From contig CM077672.1 of assembly GCA_039707655.1 (NCBI GenBank), positions 454,934,390 to 454,998,389 on the forward strand: DNA of 64,000 nt. The letters run 5' to 3'. This DNA is from Elymus sibiricus. Lineage: Eukaryota > Streptophyta > Magnoliopsida > Poales > Poaceae. Every line of letters starts with the position of its first letter. The stretch's first letter is position 1. The notes beneath the pieces are model-generated. The model was given only the letters and a program-made list of their open reading frames with translations. It searched no databases and was not told where the DNA came from. The translations under genes were made by a program, and so were the position numbers. Positions 12,649-23,314 of the stretch are shown here, piece by piece.

Positions 12649-13069
12649 TCAAACTGGACGTCGACTCCCGGTTCCTGAGCCGCGGGCGGTGAACACCCAA
12701 AGAGAAGGAACCATCACAGGATCATAGCTCGGGTGAGATCCCTGAAGAAACTGCCAGGTATTGGAGAAGCTGTCGTCCAACGCAACCATGTAGCGACGAA
12801 CGTGCTCGTCCTCCTCCCTGACACGGTGACGTACCACCCTCTCGGGGGGCCGGCTCCCTCTGCACCGATAGTGGCCCACGCGACCGCCACCAAAGAAGCT
12901 CCGGGTCGACGACGAGACCCCGATTCCTCACCAAGCTATGCGCCCCGGACGGTAGCACCTCCCAGTGCCAGCCCGGTGGAGCCCAGTCCCGAACATGGCG
13001 CCTCTCAAACTGGTTGTCGCCGCCGAGTCGACGACGAGGATGCGGGCCGGGCATCGTCGCCGAGAACAA
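12649..13069 (-). pseudogene. Small conserved CACTA ORF (RDWAPPGW protein), frameshifted, element A
   Basis: Encodes MPGPHPRRRLGG...RDWAPPGWHWEVLPSG...PELLWWRSRGP, then EEDEHVRRYMVALDDSFSNTWQFLQGSHPSYDPV. The same ORF is intact in element B (44439-44840) and element C (59150-59569). Here a run of six G (12843-12848) instead of five shifts the frame in the middle. The ORF ends in its own stop before the acidic exon of the TNPA-like gene, so it is a separate upstream ORF of the same transcription unit. No known domain is recognised. Confidence 0.7.
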
Positions 13070-14789
13070 ATTCCTATGAAAACAAATCAGGTCTATTTTT
13101 CTCGTTCATTGTGAAACGTTGCATCAGATTTCTTTAATTTTTCTTTTTTTCTCTCACCACATGTCTATATTTTTTATATACCTATCAAATACACGATTCA
13201 CATTTTTTATAATATATGTTTTAATACCAATTTTTATTCATACACATTGTACATTTTTGTATACATCTAAAACATTTCATACACATCTAAGTGATTAACT
13301 TTTTTCAAATAAATATCATTGAATTTTTTCTAGTGACAAAAAAAAAGAGGAGGTGAAGGGGGATTCATAGCTCACCCTCGGCTGTAGAGGAAGTAATTGA
13401 TCAGCGGAGGGAAGATCGGGGACCAACAGCTCCGACGTCGATAAACACTCCTCGGAGATGCAACACCACAAATCTGTAAATTGCACCGATTTAAAAATTT
13501 AGACCATCACATATCATATAGCTTTTAACAACATCTCAAATTGCAAAATAAGCTTCATCAATTATTTACTACATATTCGCATGCGAAAAATAGCTCCAAA
13601 AATATCTTCTCAAATTACAAAATGGCAAATAATGTATCTTATGAATCAACATGACCTAACACTAACTTGATCAACATCCATCCATCCATTCATCATTAAC
13701 TTGACCAACATCCATTCATCAATATTTTACAAACTAAGTTTCAAAAAAATTTGACCAACATTCCATCCATCCATCCATCTATGAATCTAACAACATCCAT
13801 GCATACATCTAACACAAATTCATCCATGCATCCATCCACCTAACAAACAGTAGTTAACAGTAGCAAGAAACTGAAAAAAAACATGAAAAAAAATGAAGAA
13901 TGCTCACCGGCCGGGGGTCGGAAGAGGGGCGTCGTGGGCGCGGGTGCAGCGGGTCACTCCGGGGAGATGCGACACCACAAAGTCTGCAAATTCCACCGAG
14001 TGAAAAAAAATTAGATCATCACATCACATACAACATTGCCACATTATCCATATACTTCAAATCCTAAATTTTCTCAAGTGTTAATTTCTTTTGCATTTTT
14101 GTTACATTATCATCATACCTTCACATTGTAATCCATAGCAAGATCAAGATCATCATCATACCGTCACATTGTCCATACAATACCTAAATTCTAAATCCAT
14201 AGCAATACATGATACATCCATCTAATTACGTAACTATCATCGTACATTTGCATTTCTTGCATTCTTGTTAAAAAATTTTTTTGCATTTTTTAAAATGAAA
14301 CCATATGCATCAATCCATGCTGCATCCATCCATCTAACCATCCATCTAATTACATAACTATCAACAACAACAAAATTAAAAAAAAGAAGAAGAAAACCTA
14401 TTGCTACAGAAAGATGGATAGGGGAGGGGAATGTGCTCACCGTGGGGGAAGGCCGGCGCGGGGGAGGGCAGGCACGGGGGGAGGGCTGGCGCGGGCGATG
14501 GAGGGCCAGAGCGGGCGGCGGAGGACCGGCACGTACGGGCTCGGGCGCGCGGCGCGTGGAGGAGAGCGGTGACGTCGAGGGGGCGCGCGCGCGTGGAGGA
14601 GAGCGGCGACGTCAAGGGGGCGCGCGCGCGTGGAGGAGTGGCGGCGGGCGGGGAGGAGGGCGAGGAGGTCCGGCGACGGTCAGCGGGCTCGGGGACGGCT
14701 CGGAGGCGACGGCGATCTCCGACAGCCTGACGGCGTCGTGGTGTGGTTCGGCGTCGGGGGTTGGAGTGGAGAGGAAGGAGAAAACGCGG
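13070..14789. other. Leader region of the second transcription unit, element A
   Basis: AT-rich sequence with many catccatccatc tracts (13670-13860 and 14320-14350) and a GC-rich block (14430-14770) next to the internal promoter. Elements B and C have matching leaders. Long GC-rich frames here are composition artefacts. No gene is recognised. Confidence 0.5.
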
Positions 14790-14796
14790 TTAAATA
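14790..14796 (-). promoter_or_regulatory. TATA-like box of the internal promoter, element A
   Basis: On the minus strand the sequence reads gggtatttaaccgcg immediately downstream of the internal repeat block. It is placed to start the transcript of the small ORF and TNPA-like/Ulp1 gene. Elements B (42883) and C (60812) have a TATA box in the same position. Confidence 0.6.
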
Positions 14797-14802
14797 CCCA
14801 CA

Positions 14803-14949
14803 GCTTTAGTCCAAGCCACCAACCGGGACTAAAGCTAAATTTCACCAGCCCGAAGGGCGCGAAACCCAGGCATTTAGTCCCGGTTGGTGGCTCGGACCGG
14901 GACTAAAGGTAGGCCTTTAGTCCCGGTTGGGGGCACCAACCGGGACTAA
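14803..14949. repeat. Internal block of subterminal-type repeats, element A
   Basis: Several inverted pairs of tttagtcccggttggtgg / aaccgggactaaa, the same motif as at the element ends, but lying in the middle of the element between TNP2 and the second gene. The adjoining TATA box suggests promoter function. Confidence 0.85.
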
Positions 14950-15294
14950 ATCTGTTTTTCCTATTTTTGTTTTTAGACCTTTTTAGGATATTTTAGTTTT
15001 AGTTTTCTTTTAAACAGATTCAAAAACAGTAGCATACATGCCTAGTTTTGATTTAATTCTTTTTGCTATTAAAGTTTTTAACAAAAAATACTTTATGAAA
15101 ATTTTAGTTGCATAAATTTTATATAATTTTAAGTTAATATTATTTTGATCATAACTAGAGTTTTATAAAAGCTTTTTAGTTGATTCTTTTTGCTATTGAA
15201 AAATAGTATTGTTTTGTTTTAGTTGATCATAACTAGAATTTTATATAACTTTATTTGATGATATAGATTTTCATCAGATAGTGACAAATAGTTC

Positions 15295-15695
15295 TATCAA
15301 GTTATTTTTAATAGGTACCATTGCCGCAACATTTCGCATTGAAGGGCCAGCATCAGGTTTGTCAATATGTTTTTGAAAATATGACACAAGGCGATCAATG
15401 CTGTCAAAATCTTTCTTCCGGAATCTAAAGCCCTTTGAGTATAACCCAACATACTCATGATGTGGGTTTGTACTCCTGATGTAAGATAATATAAAGGTGT
15501 CTGGATGTTCATGAGATATGCCAAAACAATAGACTATTCTCGAGAATGGCCATCTGATATGTTGTCCTCAGTTTCACCAGAAAGCAACCAGAGAACTCCT
15601 CATCTGGACCTCCAACTTTATGTCATACAACGTTTCTCTCTTATCATCTCCGATGCTTCTGCTGTATTCATCTATGTCAAGACGTTTAAGCCATG
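15295..15695 (-). pseudogene. SPT6-like fragment: Captured SPT6 gene fragment inside element A
   Basis: Minus-strand translation gives two pieces of the transcription elongation factor SPT6. The upstream piece (about 15550-15692) reads KRLDIDEYSR...ETLYDIKLE and, in another frame, LWLLSGETEDNISDG. The downstream piece (about 15297-15540) reads RIVYCFGISHEHPDTFILSY then IRSTNPHHEYVGLY, KGFRFRKKDFDSIDRLVSYF and AGPSMRNVAAMVPIKN, which is the C-terminal SH2 region. In the full protein these pieces are hundreds of residues apart, so the fragment is internally deleted. It sits between the TNP2 stop and the internal promoter. I saw no counterpart in element B or C. It is a transduplicated host fragment with no expected protein function. 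Confidence 0.85.
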
Positions 15696-15720
15696 TCTAT
15701 ATTAACCTTGTTATTTTATA

Positions 15721-16044
15721 TGGAGCCACCAACCGGGACTAACCGCGTATGATCAACCTTGCAAAACTTGGGACTGAAATCACTACAACTGGTGAGGGTG
15801 TGTATGGCCTATGCCTGTCAACCTCAAGCGACTTATCTGGAATGCTCAGAAGACATTCATATTTTGTTTGGACATAATTGCATTGATTAACTCCTCTATA
15901 TAATTAAAATACTAAAAGGATAGGAATAATTGAAATTTCATAACTTAATAAATAATTATTCTAAAATCATGTTTCAAATGCCAAAATGCCCTAGCTAGCT
16001 CTTACAAAGATTCCCTCCGGTTTGTCCGAAGTGGCACTTTCCAG
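15721..16044. other. Spacer between SPT6 fragment and TNP2 3' end
   Basis: Contains one isolated ccaccaaccgggacta repeat motif (15726-15742) and AT-rich sequence. Nothing else is recognised. Confidence 0.4.
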
Positions 16045-19000
16045 CTAAAACTTTTTCTTCGCGTGTGTCCCTTGCTTATTGCGCCGTAACCATGGATAAT
16101 CTTCATCATTTAACAGGATGCTTGGGTCAGTCTTCACTGTGAAGGGAGGAATTTCATGAAACTTATCATAATCTTCTGACATGTCTGTCTTGTCCTCCAC
16201 TCCCACGATGTTTCTTTTCCCTGAAAGAACTATGTGGCGCTTTGGCTCATCGTATGATGTATTCGCTTCCTTATATTTTCTTTTTCTCGGTTTGGTAGAC
16301 ATGTCCTTCACATAGAAAACATGCGCCACATCATTGGCTAGGACGAATGGTTGGTCTGTGTACCCAAGATTGTTGAGATCCACTATTGTCATTCCATACT
16401 GCGGGTCTACCTGTACCCCGCCTCCTGTCAGATTGATCCATTTGCACCGAAACAAAGGGACCTTAAAATCACGTCCATAATCAAGTTCCCATATCTCCTC
16501 TATGTAACCATAATATGTGTCCTTTGCCCTATTGGTGTTTGCTGCATCAAAGCGGACACCACTGTTTTGATTGGTGCTCTTTTTATCATGGGCAATCATG
16601 TAAAATGTATTCCCATTTATCTCTTGCCCTTGGAAAGTCAATACAGTCGAAGATGGTGTCCTGGCCAACAAGTACAGCTCATCTCCAACAGTGGTGTTAC
16701 CCATGAGATGTGTTTGCAACCAACCGCCGAAAGTCCCCATGTGTTCACGTGTAATCCAGTCGTCAGACTGCTCCGGGTGTTTGGAGCGTAAAATATTCTT
16801 GTGTTCATTGATATACGGGGCCACCAAGGTAGAATTTTGTAGAACTGTGTAGTGTGCTTGCGCCCAAGAATGCCCGTCCCTACATATTATTGCTTTCGGT
16901 CCTAGCGTGCCTTTTCCACCCAGTCTCCCCTCATGCCGCGATTCAGGAACACCAATCGGCTTAAGGTCAGGAATAAAGTCAACACAAAACTCAATGACCT
17001 CCTCTGTTTCATGGCCCTTGGAGATGCTTCCTTCTGGCCTAGCACGGTTATGAACATATTTCTTTAAGACTCCCATGAACCTCCCAAAGGGGAACATATT
17101 GTGTAGAAATACAGGACCCAGAATTGCAATCTCGTCGACTAGGTGAACTAGGACGTGCGTCATAATATTGAAGAAGGATGGTGGGAACACCAACTCGAAA
17201 CTGACAAGACATTGGACCAAATCATTCTGTAACCTTGGTAGGATTTCTGGATCGATTACCTTCTGAGAAATTGCATTGAGGAATGCACATAGCTTCACAA
17301 TGGCTAATCGAACATTTTCTGGTAGAAGCCCCCTCAATGCAACCGGAAGCAATTGCGTCATAATCACGTGGCAGTCATGAGACTTTAGGTTATGGAATTA
17401 TTTCTCTGCCATATTTATTATTCCCTTTATATTCGACGAGAAGCCAGACGGGACCTTGATACTGAGCACGCATTCAAAAAAGATTTCCTTCTCTGCTTTG
17501 GTAAGAGCGTAGCTGGCAGGACCTTGATACTGCTTTGGATGCATGCCGTCTTTTTCGTTCATACGTTGCTGGTCCTCCCGTGCCTCCGGTGTATCTTTTG
17601 TCTTCCCATACACACCCAAGAAGCCTAGCAGGTTCACGCAAAAATTCCTCGTCACGTGCATCACGTTGATTGCAGAGCGGACCTCTAGGACTTTCCAATA
17701 GGGTAGGTCCCAAAATATAGATTTCTTCTTCCACATGGGTGTGTGCCCGTCAGCGTCATTCGGAACAGATTGTCCGCCAGGACCCTTTCCAAAGATTTCT
17801 TTAAATCCTTGACCATATCAAATATATCATCACCAGTACGGGGGACAGGCTTCTTCCGGTGATCTGCCTCACCTTTGAAATACTTGCCTTTCTTTCTTAA
17901 GGCATGCTTGGTTGGAAGAAATCGACGATGTCCCAGGTACACATTCTTCTTACATTTGTCCAAATATATACTTTCAGTCTCATCTAAACAGTGTGTGCAT
18001 GCGTTGTATCCCTTGTTTGTCTATCCTGAAAGGTTACTAAGAGCAGGCCAATCATTGATGGTTACAAACAGTAACGCTCGTAGGTCAAATTCCTCCTGTT
18101 TGTGCTCATCCCACACACGTACACCTTTGATATCCCACAGCTGTAAAAGTTCTTCAACTAATGGCCTTAGGTACACATCAATGTCGTTGCCGGGTTGCTT
18201 AGGGCCTTGGATGAGCACTGGCATCATAATGAACTTCCGCTTCATGCACAACCAAGGAGGAAGGTTATAGATACATAGAGTCACAGGCCAGGTGCTATGA
18301 TTGCTGCTCTGCTCCCCAAAAGGATTAATGCCATCTGCACTTATACCAAACCATAAGTTCCTTGCATCACCTGCAAACTCCGGCCACTTTCTCTCAATTT
18401 TTCTCCACTGCGACCCATCAGCGGGTACTCTCAACATCCCGTCTTTCTTACGGTCTTCTTTGTGCCATCGCAACAACTTGGCATGCTCTTTGTTTCTGAA
18501 CAAACATTTCAACCGTGGTATTATAGGAGCATACCACATCACCTTGGCAGGAACCCTCTTCCTGGGACGCACGCCCTCAACATCACCAGGGTCATCTCGT
18601 CTGATCTTATACCGCAATGCACCGCATACCGGGCATGCATTCAAATTCTCGTACTCCTCACCGCGGTAGAGGATGCAGTCATTATGGCATGCATGTATCT
18701 TCTGCACCTCTAATCCTAGAGGGCAGAGAACCTTCTTTGCTTCGTACGTACTGACAGGCAATTCGTTATCCTTTGGAAGCTTCTTCTTCATTATTTTCAG
18801 GAGCTTCCCAAATCCCTTGTCGGATAAACCATTCTCTGCCTTCCATTGCAGCAATTCCAGTGTGGTACCGAGCTTTGTGTTGCCATCTTCGCAATTTGGG
18901 TACAACCGTTTTTTGTGATCCTCTAACATGCGATCGAACTTCAACTTCCCCCTTTCACTTTCGCATTCTCTCTGTGCATCAACAATGACCCGGCAAAGAT

Positions 19001-19351
19001 CATCAGCGGGCACATCTGGTGCCTCTTGATCTTCAGCTTCCCCCGTTGCAGTATCACCGTATTCAGGGAACATAGGATAGTTGTCATCATCCTCTTCTTC
19101 TTCATTGTCTTCCATCATAACCCCTCTTTCTCCGTGCTTGGTCCAACAATTATAGTGGGGCATGAAACCTTCTCAAGCAGGTGAAAGTGAAGGGTTTTCG
19201 TGGAAGAGTGATCCTTCGTATTCTCACAGATAACACATGGACAGTACATAAAACCATTCTGCTTGTTTGCCTCAGCCACATCGATAAAATTATGCAGGCC
19301 CGTAATGTACTCGGAAGTGCGTCGGTCACCGTACATCCATTGCCGGTTCAT
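16045..19351 (-). pseudogene. tnp2: TNP2-type CACTA transposase, element A, broken
   Basis: Minus-strand frames together give a full TNP2 transposase. The N-terminal transposase-associated domain (RQWMYGDRRTSEYITGLHNF, CPCVIC) and an acidic linker come first. The TNP2 catalytic core includes LVEELLQLWDIKGVRVWDEH, then CTHCLD is lost at a stop near 18020. A DUF4218-type region (SFFNIMTHVLVHLVDEIAIL) and a DUF4216-type region (DPQYGMTIVDLNNLGY) follow. Damage: a frameshift near 19165 after LLEK, a CAG-to-TAG stop after LSG near 18021, a frameshift near 17800 after VKDLK, and a stop after MAEK near 17398. The protein would cut and join the TIRs. This copy cannot be translated in full. Confidence 0.9.
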
Positions 19352-19541
19352 CTGCATTATGTAATTAAGTATATCAAAAACCATTACAGAACATCATGAA
19401 TAGAGAAATGACCAAATTAATACAAGTTCATCATCACATTAAAACCAAAGTACAGTAGTGATCAAATGTTATTACTGCAAAAATAAATACATAAAGTTCA
19501 TACATAGTTCTCATAAAACAACATACAACTATGTAAAACAT

Positions 19542-19973
19542 TTAAATGCAACAACAAATGCGATCAAAAATCGCAACTAAGGTAACAATTGATCCAACAT
19601 CATAATGATACCAAGCCTCTTTATCAATGGCATATTTTCTAATCTTTCTAATCTTCAAGCGCATTGAATCCATCTGGATCTTGTGTAGATCGACGACATC
19701 GGCAACATGCAACTCCAATTTCATCTTCTCTTCTTCAATTCTTTTCAATTTTTCTTTCAAATAATTGTTTTCTTTTTCAACTAAATTTAACCTCTCGACA
19801 AGAGGGTCGGTTGGAATTTCCAGTTCACATACCTCCTAGATAAAAACATCTATGTCAAGTTGGTCGGCATAATTGTCATAAACACTAAATGAAACAAATA
19901 GTTATAAAAGATAATATACCACATCCGAATCATAGACCGGACGAGAGCCGACGGGGGCGGATACCAAAACCAT
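19542..19973 (-). CDS. Small coiled-coil plus membrane-segment CACTA ORF, element A (frameshifted end)
   Basis: Two exons. Exon 1, 19920-19973, encodes MVLVSAPVGSRPVYDSDV. An intron with GT...AG ends follows. Exon 2, from 19835 to 19542, encodes PTDPLVERLNLVEKENNYLK, a charged coiled coil (LKRIEEEKMKLELHVADVVD) and the start of a hydrophobic segment (VGSIVTLVAI). A one-base insertion near 19567 changes the last residues relative to element B, which continues into a complete hydrophobic segment. It lies 190 bp upstream of TNP2 on the same strand. The function is unknown; B encodes the same protein intact. Confidence 0.7.
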
Positions 19974-20518
19974 GGCACTATATAATAACAAACAATAATA
20001 CAAGTAGCTATCTAAATCATACAAGTAAGAATTTGTTCTTTTAAAAAAAGATAAGAACAAGAGGCTCACCACGGTGGTGCCGGCGACGAGATCGGCGCGG
20101 GCGATCGACGGCGGTGAGGACGGGGATGGGGACGGGACGGCACCCTACACATGTGCAAACTAAGAAGTTAATTTGAGCTCAAATTGTGCATCTAAATCAA
20201 ATAAACTCCCACATACACTCCTTCACTAAAACCCACAAGAGCATATGAAATGAGCTAAACTAGCAGTGAGAGATGAAAGGATGAAGTTGCTAACCTTTTA
20301 GAACACTTGGATAGTTGGTGCACCGCCAAATCTAGACAAATCTTGGGGAAAATGAAGCTTGGAGGTCGAGCTTGGAGGAAGAACAGAGGATAAAGCTTAA
20401 GTGTGGCTCGGGCATTTCATCGAACACCTCATGTGCATAAGAAGTGAGAACAGAGTAGCACACACACCTCACACCTTCTACGGCCAAAAAACAGAGGAGA
20501 GGGCGGGCAGGGGCGAGG
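19974..20518. other. Leader of the TNP2 transcription unit, element A
   Basis: Untranslated-looking sequence between the TATA box and the first small exon, conserved in order with element B (37332-37903), including a gatcgacggcggtgagg block and a stretch reading agaacagagtagcacacac. No other gene is seen. Confidence 0.5.
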
Positions 20519-20777
20519 ATATATATATAGGCATCTTTTTAGCCCCGGTTGGTGTCTAGAACCGGGACTAAAGACTAACCTTTAGTCCCGGTTGGAGACA
20601 CCAACCGGGACTAAAGGGAGCGAGGTGGAACCGGGACTAAAGGTCCCAGTCAAACCGGGACTGATGCCTGCCGAGGCCCGGCCGACGTCCTAGCCGCTCG
20701 AACCGGGACTGATGCTCACATTAGTCCCGGTTCGTAACATGACCGGGACTATTGCTCTGATCTGGCCAGAACCAAAG
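20519..20777 (-). promoter_or_regulatory. TNP2-side subterminal repeats and TATA box, element A
   Basis: Inside the right TIR, repeats of the tttagtcccggtt motif occupy about 20540-20750. Directly downstream on the minus strand is a TATA box (cctatatatatatcc, 20519-20531). Element B repeats this at 37095-37331. This is the likely promoter for the coiled-coil ORF and TNP2. Confidence 0.7.
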
Positions 20778-20795
20778 CCCTGTTTTCTACTAGTG

Positions 20796-21640
20796 GAGGG
20801 ATCTAGTCCCGGACAAGGGGCCACACCTTACCCTTGTACCAGCGACTAAACCCATGTCGTCGGCCAACTGCCGACAAGCACCACCGAAGGGGGCATCGAC
20901 CGGCGCCCCATCAGATCTGGCCACTCCAGATCTTGACAGGGGGCCGCCCAGCCACCCGGACAACCCCGACCGCGCCAATAATCGCCGCCTCTGGCGCCCC
21001 CATGTTGCGTCAACCTCCAACGCCACCAACCCTGGGCCGCCATCCGGTCACTGTCAGGAAGATCGCACACCCGCGGGTAGATCTCCCACCACCTGTTCAA
21101 TGGTGCGTGAACCCGTCGAAACGAAGCCAACCGGCCAGTCCGCCACCGGACATGCACCACCACCATCATGTCGCCACCCCCATCGGCCAACAACCCAGGT
21201 ATAGACGCTTGACCACGACTCAAGCCGCCCTCAGCCCGCACCACCTGTGAGCAGAGCAGCCGCCGTCGCACCAGGCACTGCCCCAACGCCCAGTCTCTTG
21301 TGCCACTGTCACGCCGCCGCGCCATCACCACGCCACTACGCCGCCTTGCCCTAGGTCAGCGAGGCACAGTGGCGGAGCTAATCGGGCCACCCTGGATTGC
21401 AAGGCTTAAAAAATGAAAAAAATTATTTATATGAATAGTTCCACTGATGGCCCACCCTGACCTAGTGGGCTAGCTCCGCTACTGGCTAGGCATCTCGATC
21501 CGGATGCGTCAGCCCGCGCCAATGCCGTTGGGAGGGGAGATGAGAATACCTCACCGGCGCCGGCACCAGCCATGCCCTGTGGCGGCAGCGAGGGAGGAGG
21601 AGAGAGCCGGGGAGGGGGTTGGCGGCGGGGCTCTCATCTT
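20796..21640 (-). mobile_element. GC-rich LINE-like element, right part
   Basis: GC-rich sequence resuming after CACTA element A, ending at about 21640 in gagagccggggaggggg-type sequence, which resembles the 5' end of the GC-rich non-autonomous elements also seen at 50215-51400. It carries an inserted hAT-type MITE at 21367-21484. The pairing with 481-1264 is inferred from composition and from the element A target duplication. Confidence 0.35.
21367..21484. mobile_element. hAT-type MITE
   Basis: Inverted termini cagtggcggagcta and tagctccgctactg enclose 118 bp with complementary subterminal stretches (gggccaccctgg / gcccaccctgacc). The flanking 8 bp, gcgaggca and gctaggca, match at seven positions, as expected for a hAT target duplication. 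Confidence 0.75.
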
Positions 21641-21813
21641 CAAAAAAAAATTGACATAAAATTGATTAGACAAAATTAAATCCTGGGAGTCGCTTCAGGG
21701 ACATCTGAGAAAATTAAATCCTGGGAAAGGTGTGCTTGTTTGTAATTTAGCGACATCATAAGGTCCTCTTGACAATTCTCAGGCTCCAAAAGAAAAAGGT
21801 TCGCGGTCGCGGG

Positions 21814-22985
21814 TTTTTTTTCGATGAGAGGGGCCACATGGCCCCCATTTTCATTAAGAAAATGGAGTCTTTTACAAGAGAAGAGCAACTCACTTTTACA
21901 TCTCTGGCATTAAACCATAACAGGACGCTAACACTAATAACCATACCAGCAGCTAGCAAACTTGTCTGGATAACATCGAGCCAGATCGGACGGAACTAGG
22001 GAAACGGCACATCGCCCTATCATGCAAAAGGAGATAACTGACTAGAAAAGAGAAGCTAAACATAAACAGTAGCAGAAACATCCACTTGGGGACAGCCAGA
22101 AGCAATCCAAGTCTTTGAAATCAGCACCTCCAGCAACTGATTTCACTAGATTCTCCTTACATGTGGCGCCCACCCATGTCCTCTCTTGAAAACATCTCGA
22201 GTCACCTTGGCAATCCGTTCAGCGACCATTTGCAGCATGTTTTGTAGTCCTTTTTTCTGCAAAATTTTCCACGAATGCAAAAGGGAACAAACAGACATAA
22301 TAATATCAGTAGGATCCTTGGGTGTCACACCTTAGAAGCATGATTTGTTTCTTGTTTTCCAAATAGACCACAACAATGCAGCAACACCAAGCATAACAAC
22401 TACTCTATCTTTGCCAGTACAGTTAGGCAACCAATTCTGGCATAAATCAAGGAAAGACACGGGCAGACTTTGGTTACCCAAGGAGCCCCCCACAATACTC
22501 CATAAGAACCTAGACAGAGAACAAGAGAAAAATAAGTGATCTACGCTCTCTATACTGTCACAAAACTTAGTACCTTTCCAACCTTTTTTACTTAAGTTAT
22601 CTTTGGTATTCTTGATCACTAACCAGGAAAAGGCTTTAATTTTCAACAGCATCTTCATTCTCCACAGCAGTTTATAAGGGAATACAACTTGTCGAGCAAC
22701 AAGATAAAGGTACAGAGACTTAACCGAAAAGCTACCAGAAGAGGTAAGAAGCCATTTAACCTTGTCTGGTTCCTCCGGCAAAGTCACCTGACTGCACATA
22801 TCAAGTAAACGGTTCCACATATTGAGGGTCTCCCCATGCAAACATCTTCTAAATCTGATGCAATTAAAATCCTGGCTAAACACCTTCGCAACAGTGACAT
22901 GCCTACAAAAGGTCAAGTTATAAAGACGTGAAAAAATCAAACACAACGGTTTGTCTCTTAACCAAGCATCCTCCCAATTTAGCCT
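21814..22985 (-). mobile_element. 5'-truncated LINE fragment just upstream of BTB gene 1
   Basis: The minus-strand frame 22332-22979 encodes the C-terminal LINE region (NWEDAWLRDKPL at its start, then LLWRMKMLLKIKAFSWLVI, VDHLFFSCSLSRFLW and LLWSIWKTRN), a reverse-transcriptase zinc-binding-type domain. A run of T at 21814-21821 is the poly(A) tail read from the other strand. The corresponding sequence upstream of BTB gene 2 lacks it, so it inserted after the gene duplication. It ends less than 100 bp before the gene 1 start codon. Confidence 0.85.
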
Positions 22986-23070
22986 CACTCTCCTCGCCTT
23001 CTCCAAGAAGCCTCCGCGAGCTAGCTAGGGTTTACACTCATCCTTCCTCTTCTTAGACGCGGCGGAGCTC

Positions 23071-23277
23071 ATGGCCGGCGGCGAAGAGAAGACGGCTGCG
23101 GCTGCGGCGGAGATGGATCTGGAGTTCTCGCGCGGCGCCGATGTGCCCAGCTTCGAGTTCGCGTTCAATTCGGAGAAATTCTCCGACAAGGTGCTAGAGG
23201 TCGTCGCCGGCGGCGACGACGTCGGAGGACCCCTCCCCGACTCGGTGCGCCACAGCAAAGAGCAAGGTTCGTAGAGA

Positions 23278-23314
<37 letters not shown>

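Larger units (their letters stand above)
1265..20795 (-). mobile_element. CACTA (En/Spm) transposon, element A
   Basis: Both ends carry the same terminal inverted repeat (cactagtagaaaacaggg at 1265-1282, its complement at 20778-20795), and the 3 bp target duplication gag is present at 1262-1264 and 20796-20798. Inside both ends are many copies of a tttagtcccggtt-type subterminal motif. All element genes read on the minus strand: coiled-coil ORF, TNP2 transposase, a 133-139 aa-type ORF, and a TNPA-like/Ulp1 gene. Every gene is damaged by stops or frameshifts, and a 7.3 kb LTR retrotransposon is nested at 3221-10498. It could move only with help from an intact relative such as element C. Confidence 0.95.

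Noticed and set aside
14376..14906. Long overlapping frames rich in Arg, Gly and Ala on both strands
   Set aside because: They come from a GC-rich leader next to the internal promoter; frames on both strands overlap and show no conserved protein in elements B or C.
16351..16791. Plus-strand frame of 146 codons opposite TNP2, also seen in element B at 41071-41439
   Set aside because: Recurs only because TNP2 itself is conserved; it is an antisense shadow.
22332..22979. Possible host gene with a zinc-binding domain
   Set aside because: The motif order and the adjacent poly(A)/LINE tail show it is the 3' part of a truncated LINE.
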